From a virus, in IMG/VR virus record IMGVR_UViG_3300034060_001083, positions 1 through 32,190 of that record: a stretch of 32,190 nucleotides of DNA; one strand, written 5' to 3'. Below the pieces are notes generated by a model. It worked only from the letters and a program-made list of their open reading frames with translations. It had not been told where the DNA came from and ran no database searches. This document shows positions 27,483 through 32,190 of the stretch, piece after piece. Position 1 is the first letter of the stretch. Each line of letters begins with the position of its first letter. The position numbers were made by a program, and so were the translations under genes.

Positions 27483-29425
27483 AATCGTACAAATTCACAA
27501 AGAGTTATATCTCCTTTGTAGTTTTCAATTTTGTTTAAATAAAAATATCCATCAATTCCAATTTCTGGAACGTGTAAATATTTTGGTATAATGAAATTCA
27601 ACTCCGAAATTTCCTTTGCTGAAAGTTTAATTGGAAGTTTAATTGCTTTTGTTTTGTCAAGTATTCCAGAAAGTGCTTCATAAAATTCTGGAATTGTTTT
27701 TTCAAATCCAACAAACTTTGTAAAAGGGATTGAAGTATTTTTATTTATTGTTGTTGTTCCATCTGTGTAAGCAACATTGAAAGAAGTATTCTGAACTTCT
27801 AATTGTAAGATTCTCCAATCTGGTTTGTTCCACACATAATTATTGTCAAATGCTTGAACCTTTGGAATATTATACCCTAAATATTTTCCTGCTTGTTCTG
27901 TTGCAGGATGATTTAATTGAACAACTGTTTTTTCAGCTTCAAAGTTTTCATTGTCAATAGTAAAATAATAATCTCCTAATTGATCGGTTACATCATCCCT
28001 ATCTTTAAAACGCATCCAATTCTTTTGTGCATAATTTCCAAATTGAAAGCTCATTGCTAAACTTCCTTTTTGAACCTTTTCACTCCAATCTTCTGCAATC
28101 GATTTATTTTTTATAATATCATCAAAGTAATTGAATTGAACGTTTCTGGTATAACCATTCGTTTGAATTACAACTCCTCTTAAATTCAAAATATCTTTTA
28201 ATACATCCTTAACCTTCATTCTGTATAAATCAGAAAAATTCGTATCAGTTAAATGAGTAATTTTTCCAGAAGGAGTAAATGTAAATTTACTTGAAGAAGT
28301 ACTTGCTTTTACTGTAATATTTGTATCTCCAAGAACTGCATCACATATTAATCTTATTCTTGTTCTATATGTTCTTGCAGGAGTTAAAAGAATATCTCCA
28401 GTATTAATATTGGCAACATAATTTAAAGTTGTAGGAAAAGATGTTACATATTGAGGAGCTTCTGTATATTCAGAAACAACAACATCAAGATCATCAACGA
28501 TTTGATAAACCATTGTAATTTCATAATTATATGTTTGACCTAATACGTTTACAACATTTGAAGCATAAATAACTGCTATATCAGAAACAAATGATAATGT
28601 TCCATTTACTTCATTTAAAACATTTACTGAATTTCCTAAAAAATCTCCATCTGAAATATTATAACTTGGATCGGTATAGAAATCAACATTCGTTGTAGCA
28701 TTATGAATTGTAGTTATTGTTTTTGACCACGTTCCTAATGTATCAGTTGATCCAGTTTTAAGTAATAAAAGGTTTTCTTCTTTTACACTTAAATCTGAAG
28801 GTGTAAGAATCATTTTTGAATGTTCTGAACTTGTCAAATAATCTCCATTAAAATTAAATCCAATATAATCTGAAAGCCTATTAAACATTTCTTTTACATT
28901 ACAACATGGTAACATATTGCGAATGTCAACTATTGTATCACCATCAAAAATATTATCTTCATTAATATAAAAGTCAACTAATGGATAAACAAGATATGCT
29001 GTTCCACTTCTTAATAAAACAGCAACATCAATAGTCCATGGAAAAACTTGATCATTTAAATATAAATCTCCAACTGTTAAATCTCCAATTGCTTCAAGTA
29101 AATCTACATTTCCAGAAATGATGTTCATATTAATGAAATTTGAATCAATACTTACAATCGTAGCTGTTCCATTTCCTATTATTTCAATACCATTTTCAAT
29201 ATATGTTGCAGATAATTTTCTATAAGGCAAAACAGTTGTACTTGTCATTTGATTAACAAGTTTCAATGCTTCAATATTTTCACGAACGATTGGAAGTTTA
29301 AATGTATTTGTAAACGTTCCTTGTCTATTCTGAAGCTCTCCAATGTTATTCGCTTGATATGTTATTCCAATCCTTGTTTGATCGGATAAAATCATTTCTT
29401 TACCGTTAACAATTAATTGATTCAT
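27479..29425 (-). CDS. Tail-tip/baseplate protein
   Basis: The 648-residue, beta-rich protein starts MNQLIVNGKEMILSDQTRIG and continues with RQGTFTNTFKLPIVRENIE. The same layout is common in Bacteroidetes siphophages just before the tape measure gene. Further landmarks are MLPCCNVKEMFNRLSDYIGF, KVKDVLKDILNLRGVVIQTN and a C-terminal IPKYLHVPEIGIDGYFYLNK. It is likely a tail-tip or distal-tail hub component. Its stop and start codons overlap both neighbours by 4 nt (ATGA), so the tail operon is tightly coupled. Confidence 0.72.
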   Translation of the reverse strand: MNQLIVNGKEMILSDQTRIGITYQANNIGELQNRQGTFTNTFKLPIVRENIEALKLVNQMTSTTVLPYRKLSATYIENGIEIIGNGTATIVSIDSNFINMNIISGNVDLLEAIGDLTVGDLYLNDQVFPWTIDVAVLLRSGTAYLVYPLVDFYINEDNIFDGDTIVDIRNMLPCCNVKEMFNRLSDYIGFNFNGDYLTSSEHSKMILTPSDLSVKEENLLLLKTGSTDTLGTWSKTITTIHNATTNVDFYTDPSYNISDGDFLGNSVNVLNEVNGTLSFVSDIAVIYASNVVNVLGQTYNYEITMVYQIVDDLDVVVSEYTEAPQYVTSFPTTLNYVANINTGDILLTPARTYRTRIRLICDAVLGDTNITVKASTSSSKFTFTPSGKITHLTDTNFSDLYRMKVKDVLKDILNLRGVVIQTNGYTRNVQFNYFDDIIKNKSIAEDWSEKVQKGSLAMSFQFGNYAQKNWMRFKDRDDVTDQLGDYYFTIDNENFEAEKTVVQLNHPATEQAGKYLGYNIPKVQAFDNNYVWNKPDWRILQLEVQNTSFNVAYTDGTTTINKNTSIPFTKFVGFEKTIPEFYEALSGILDKTKAIKLPIKLSAKEISELNFIIPKYLHVPEIGIDGYFYLNKIENYKGDITLCEFVRL

Positions 29426-29883
29426 TGTCTTTGTGTGTAAATGTATGGTAAGTCAAAAGATATTTCTATTGTTGTATGAGTTTCATTCGTGTTGGAAATT
29501 TTAAATGATCCAGTTTTCGGTCTTATAATTTGCCAAATTGGTGCAACTGTTGAACTCCATTCATTTGGGTTCATTAACATTTCAACACAAGTTGAATACA
29601 GAATTGTTTTCAATCCTTGAACATCTTCAATATCAACATAGGCATTCACAATTAATTGTGGAACTGCTCCAATTTCAGTTGTTTTTATTTGCCCTCTTGA
29701 ATTTTGTAAATCAGTAATGAAAGGTTCAAACTCTCCTTTCTCGCTTGTTGTTAATCCTATTGTTTGAACTCCAGAAAATAACCAATGTTCACGACCTCCA
29801 TATGTATTCAACCATGAAACGAAGATTGGATTCTTTACGCATTCACGATTAACTTTTATTTTTTTAATTTCTGTAATTATCAT
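29422..29883 (-). CDS. Tail protein of unknown role
   Basis: The 153-residue protein begins MIITEIKKIKVNRECVKNPI. It has WLNTYGGREHWLFSGVQTIG and IWQIIRPKTGSFKISNTNET, and is beta-rich. It is coupled by 4-nt overlaps to genes on both sides in the tail operon. It may be a minor tail-tip protein; no family is recognised with certainty. Confidence 0.72.
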   Translation of the reverse strand: MIITEIKKIKVNRECVKNPIFVSWLNTYGGREHWLFSGVQTIGLTTSEKGEFEPFITDLQNSRGQIKTTEIGAVPQLIVNAYVDIEDVQGLKTILYSTCVEMLMNPNEWSSTVAPIWQIIRPKTGSFKISNTNETHTTIEISFDLPYIYTQRQ

Positions 29884-30941
29884 CTTTCAAATTGTTGAGG
29901 TAAGAAAATTGATTCCAAAGGTTTAAAAGGATTAAATACTGCAGGAGTAAATATTCCATTATTATTGAAAGCATCATTTGGATTTAATGATCCAGATTCA
30001 AGCCACAAATCAATCGTTTTAACATTTGAAGTATAACCTTCTTTCAACATTAACCTGTTCGCGTTTTGTCTTTGGCTCATTAATAAGTTTGTACTTGTTT
30101 CTGCTATCTCAACTCCATTCAAATTAAATGTTTTTTCTTTTCTTATTATCTGGTAACTTGTTAAATTATCAGAATAAATAAAGTTCATTGAAAAAGGATA
30201 ACCAGGAAAGTAAGTCGGTTTTTTAAATACAGATTGAAACTTTGCTTTTTGAGTTCTTGCATTGTCTAATGTTGGAACGTAATCACCCATATTTTGCCCG
30301 TAAGCTTCTTGAATTTGTTTTGCTGAATTACTCCAATAAAATAAATTTAAAGATGATAGCGTTGAATAACCATAAGTATTTCCATTATAGTTTTCCCTAT
30401 ATCGAATATTAAATCTTGTTCCTTCACCTCTAATCATTTTGTTGATTACGTTATAAGCAAATTGATTTTCAAATTCGGTTTGAGTTCTTAACCATTCTTG
30501 AACATTTATTTTTACAATACCTTCTGGAGTTGGTGTATTTCTTGAAGTTCCTAAACTTACATAAACATTTGAATCGTTAACTCCGAAAATTTCAGTTTCA
30601 ACATAGTAATTTTTATATGATTCTGTAAAGATTACTGTACCACCATAAACAGTTCCTGCAAGTGTTGAATCTGTAACGATAATATTTGGCTGTATTAATT
30701 GAGTTATTTTTGCAGTTGTAACAACATTCAAAGTTTTGAATTTCAAAGTATGTCCGACTTGAACTGATGAAGGAATTGTTCCTGCAATTTTTAATCTTAC
30801 AAATCCAGATATTTTTTGTCTAAAAGTTAAACCAAAATCACTTCTTTGTAATTGAAATTCGATTGATTGGTGAACGCTGTTCCATTTAGAAAGATGTCCG
30901 TTGATATTAACTAATGGCTGTTTAATTACTTGTAAACTCAT
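29880..30941 (-). CDS. Tail structural protein
   Basis: The 353-residue protein starts MSLQVIKQPLVNINGHLSKW. A beta-sandwich N-terminal half follows (GFVRLKIAGTIPSSVQVGHT), then INVQEWLRTQTEFENQFAYN, YREYNG-type aromatics (NIRYRENYNGNTYGYSTLSS) and a C-terminal FNPFKPLESIFLPQQFER. It lies upstream of the tail-tip genes with 4-nt overlaps, consistent with a co-translated baseplate or tail-tip block. The exact role is unknown. Confidence 0.72.
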   Translation of the reverse strand: MSLQVIKQPLVNINGHLSKWNSVHQSIEFQLQRSDFGLTFRQKISGFVRLKIAGTIPSSVQVGHTLKFKTLNVVTTAKITQLIQPNIIVTDSTLAGTVYGGTVIFTESYKNYYVETEIFGVNDSNVYVSLGTSRNTPTPEGIVKINVQEWLRTQTEFENQFAYNVINKMIRGEGTRFNIRYRENYNGNTYGYSTLSSLNLFYWSNSAKQIQEAYGQNMGDYVPTLDNARTQKAKFQSVFKKPTYFPGYPFSMNFIYSDNLTSYQIIRKEKTFNLNGVEIAETSTNLLMSQRQNANRLMLKEGYTSNVKTIDLWLESGSLNPNDAFNNNGIFTPAVFNPFKPLESIFLPQQFER

Positions 30942-31396
30942 TTCACTGTAATGCTTTTAATTATCGTATAATATTGGTCTGCCAATAAAGATAATAAATT
31001 ATCAATTCGTTGAGGTGTAATAATGCTATCATAGATGTTATTACCTCCACCTCTTTGGTAAAGTCTATCACCGTATAAATGAATTGATTTTGAAATCGCC
31101 CATGAAAGTTGATCCTTTGTTGGGAGCCTTCCAGATTTATCAATTCTTGGAGTTATTCCTTTTTCATCAATCCATTTTCTTATTATTTGCTGAAGCGTTG
31201 GATTTCCTTTTGGTGCTCCAATTCTTGTTGGTCTTCTACCATCAATCAAAACATTAATGTAAGGCGAAGCAGTTATAACCAAACTTGTGTCGGTTACTTC
31301 TGCTTCGATTGAATCTGCAAATCGTTTTGAAACTGCTTTCATTTCTGGAACGATTACATCTGCAAACTGCTGTAATATTTCTGAATTAGTTCTCAC
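30938..31396 (-). CDS. Tail completion/gp10-like protein (GTG start)
   Basis: The 152-residue protein starts at a GTG (31396-31394) that overlaps the upstream TGA as GTGA; no ATG fits better. The helical N-terminus (SEILQQFADVIVPEMKAVSK) and the motif INVLIDGRRPTRIGAPKGNP, with PTLQQIIRKWIDEKGI, recall tail-completion or neck proteins of the HK97 gp10 kind, where a conserved GR/PTR segment precedes a helix. The C-terminal helix contains IDNLLSLLADQYYTII. It acts where head and tail join, by inference from family and place. Confidence 0.65.
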   Translation of the reverse strand: MRTNSEILQQFADVIVPEMKAVSKRFADSIEAEVTDTSLVITASPYINVLIDGRRPTRIGAPKGNPTLQQIIRKWIDEKGITPRIDKSGRLPTKDQLSWAISKSIHLYGDRLYQRGGGNNIYDSIITPQRIDNLLSLLADQYYTIIKSITVK

Positions 31397-31617
31397 CTAG
31401 TGAAAAAATAAGTAACAATTGAAATCATTACAATACCACTACAAAAAACTAATAAAGCGAATGCCATATCTTTTAAACGATTACTTCTTTTAATTTCAAA
31501 GTCGTTTAATTTTTCAATATCGTTTACATTATCGATACGATCCAGAACTACTTGCATCTTTGCATTATCGTTTAAACGTCTAAACATTGCTCTTTTTTGT
31601 TGTCTTGATAAACTCAT
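31393..31617 (-). CDS. Small membrane protein at the start of the tail operon
   Basis: The 74-residue protein has a basic helical N-terminus (SLSRQQKRAMFRRLNDNAK) and one C-terminal membrane segment (51-72, MAFALLVFCSGIVMISIVTY). Tail-anchored topology, basic side in the cytoplasm. Its stop overlaps the GTG of the next gene. A membrane protein inside a tail operon is odd; lysis or superinfection roles are possible. Confidence 0.7.
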   Translation of the reverse strand: MSLSRQQKRAMFRRLNDNAKMQVVLDRIDNVNDIEKLNDFEIKRSNRLKDMAFALLVFCSGIVMISIVTYFFTR

Positions 31618-31657
31618 AGGTTTACTTTTTAAGGTTTTTTATTAATATTTTTATTTA

Positions 31658-32101
31658 TTACAAACAAACTGAATCTGTATTTCTCAAAGTAACTTCCAAA
31701 GGCATCATCACTCCACTCATGTTACAATCGAATAGATTTAAAACTTGAATACATTCTCCAGAAGTCCATGTTGAAATATTATCTGAATCATTATCCAAAA
31801 TGATTTCAAATTGTTGTTGTGCATTTTCTGCTTTTAAGAACGTTTCTTCTTGTTGACCTGGTGAATCATCCAATTCAGATTTAAAAAGAAACAGAAGCAT
31901 TAAAATATAGGTCTTTTCCTTATATCCAGTTACACTTGTTTTTGTTCTGTACTTAATAGGCATATCCATATAAACAGCAGGAAGGATTTCTTCATCTGCA
32001 TTTAGGTTTTGCCAATCTTTTTCTGAATGTAAAAATGAATACGTTTCATTATTAGCATCCATTAATGCAACTTTGTCTGATATTAATTGTTTTATTGTCA
32101 T
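31658..32101 (-). CDS. Tail terminator-like protein
   Basis: The 147-residue protein begins MTIKQLISDKVALMDANNET and continues with a beta-rich core (AVYMDMPIKYRTKTSVTGYK, then EKTYILMLLFLFKSELDDSP) and a helix with NAQQQFEIILDNDSD. This alpha-beta layout with a 'YxM.M.F..K' strand resembles minor tail or tail terminator proteins of siphophages. It overlaps the partial gene upstream by 4 nt (ATGA). A 40-bp AT-rich gap separates it from the membrane protein gene. The function is by analogy. Confidence 0.62.
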   Translation of the reverse strand: MTIKQLISDKVALMDANNETYSFLHSEKDWQNLNADEEILPAVYMDMPIKYRTKTSVTGYKEKTYILMLLFLFKSELDDSPGQQEETFLKAENAQQQFEIILDNDSDNISTWTSGECIQVLNLFDCNMSGVMMPLEVTLRNTDSVCL

Positions 32102-32190
32102 TGCTCCTTCATTATTTCGCTGTAATTCTTTTCAAAGTTACTTGTTAATTTATTCTTATACAATATCAAAAAAATTAAATCGTATTCAAG
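32098..32190 (-). CDS. C-terminal fragment of a head-tail region gene
   Basis: The frame enters from beyond the window edge and ends in TGA 32100-32098, overlapping the next ATG (ATGA). Only 30 residues are visible (LEYDLIFLILYKNKLTSNF and then EKNYSEIMKEQ). The coupling shows it is translated; no identity can be given. Confidence 0.65.
   Translation of the reverse strand, partial: LEYDLIFLILYKNKLTSNFEKNYSEIMKEQ

Noticed and set aside
1-32190. Diversity-generating retroelement, integron integrase, phage integrase, tRNA genes
   Set aside because: No reverse transcriptase, tyrosine or serine recombinase motifs, or tRNA cloverleaf could be seen on either strand.

Overview
This window is part of an AT-rich tailed-phage (siphovirus-like) or prophage genome from a Flavobacteriia host. 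The assignment rests on Bacteroidetes-type promoters (TAnnTTTG -7 boxes), A/T-rich leaders without Shine-Dalgarno sequences, and several phage families typical of that group. Almost every gene lies on the minus strand, so transcription runs from high to low coordinates. Both edges cut through genes. No integrase, terminase, tRNA, CRISPR array or host gene is visible, so lytic phage and prophage cannot be separated from this window alone.

Layout in transcription order. (1) 32190-21748: tail module (tail-completion proteins, tail-tip proteins, a 928-residue tape measure, a fibre protein, a papain-like hydrolase). (2) 21763-21233: one plus-strand 'moron' gene with a Rossmann-like fold. (3) 21178-15871: head module (ClpP-like protease fused to a scaffold-like coiled coil, major capsid protein, a second structural protein, portal, head-tail adaptor) with hairpin terminators between the capsid-region genes. 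(4) 15868-13362: receptor-binding fibre with a Cys-rich beta-helix. (5) 13295-12119: lysis cassette (membrane proteins and a YkuD-like endolysin). (6) 12124-10713: a promoter, an attenuator-like terminator and small early genes. (7) 10631-8974: an array of small gene cassettes separated by attC-like palindromes. (8) 8917-1: early replication and recombination region (XRE regulator, YqaJ exonuclease, coiled-coil partner, excisionase-like HTH, GIY-YIG nuclease behind a structured RNA leader, replication protein with embedded iterons, NinG, RadC, SSB, DnaA-domain-IV protein).

The most unusual part is 8974-10653. Small ORFs in one orientation are each followed within 1-11 nt of the stop by a palindrome built like an integron attC site (...AAC box, 5-nt spacer, long stem, loop, stem, 1-nt spacer, GTT... 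box). The outer boxes are cassette-specific: the GTT box before a gene is the exact reverse complement of the AAC box after the same gene (10 of 10 bases for four cassettes, 7 for the shortest). This is the expected signature of integron-type circular cassettes. Complete units are 398, 400 and 403 bp. No integron integrase is seen here. It looks like an integrase-less cassette cluster inside a phage early operon.

Other notable elements are four TGCGATT iterons at 10/10/21-bp spacing inside a replication gene (candidate origin), a leader RNA with a possible kissing-loop switch before the GIY-YIG gene, and a terminator lying directly against the start codon of the first early gene.
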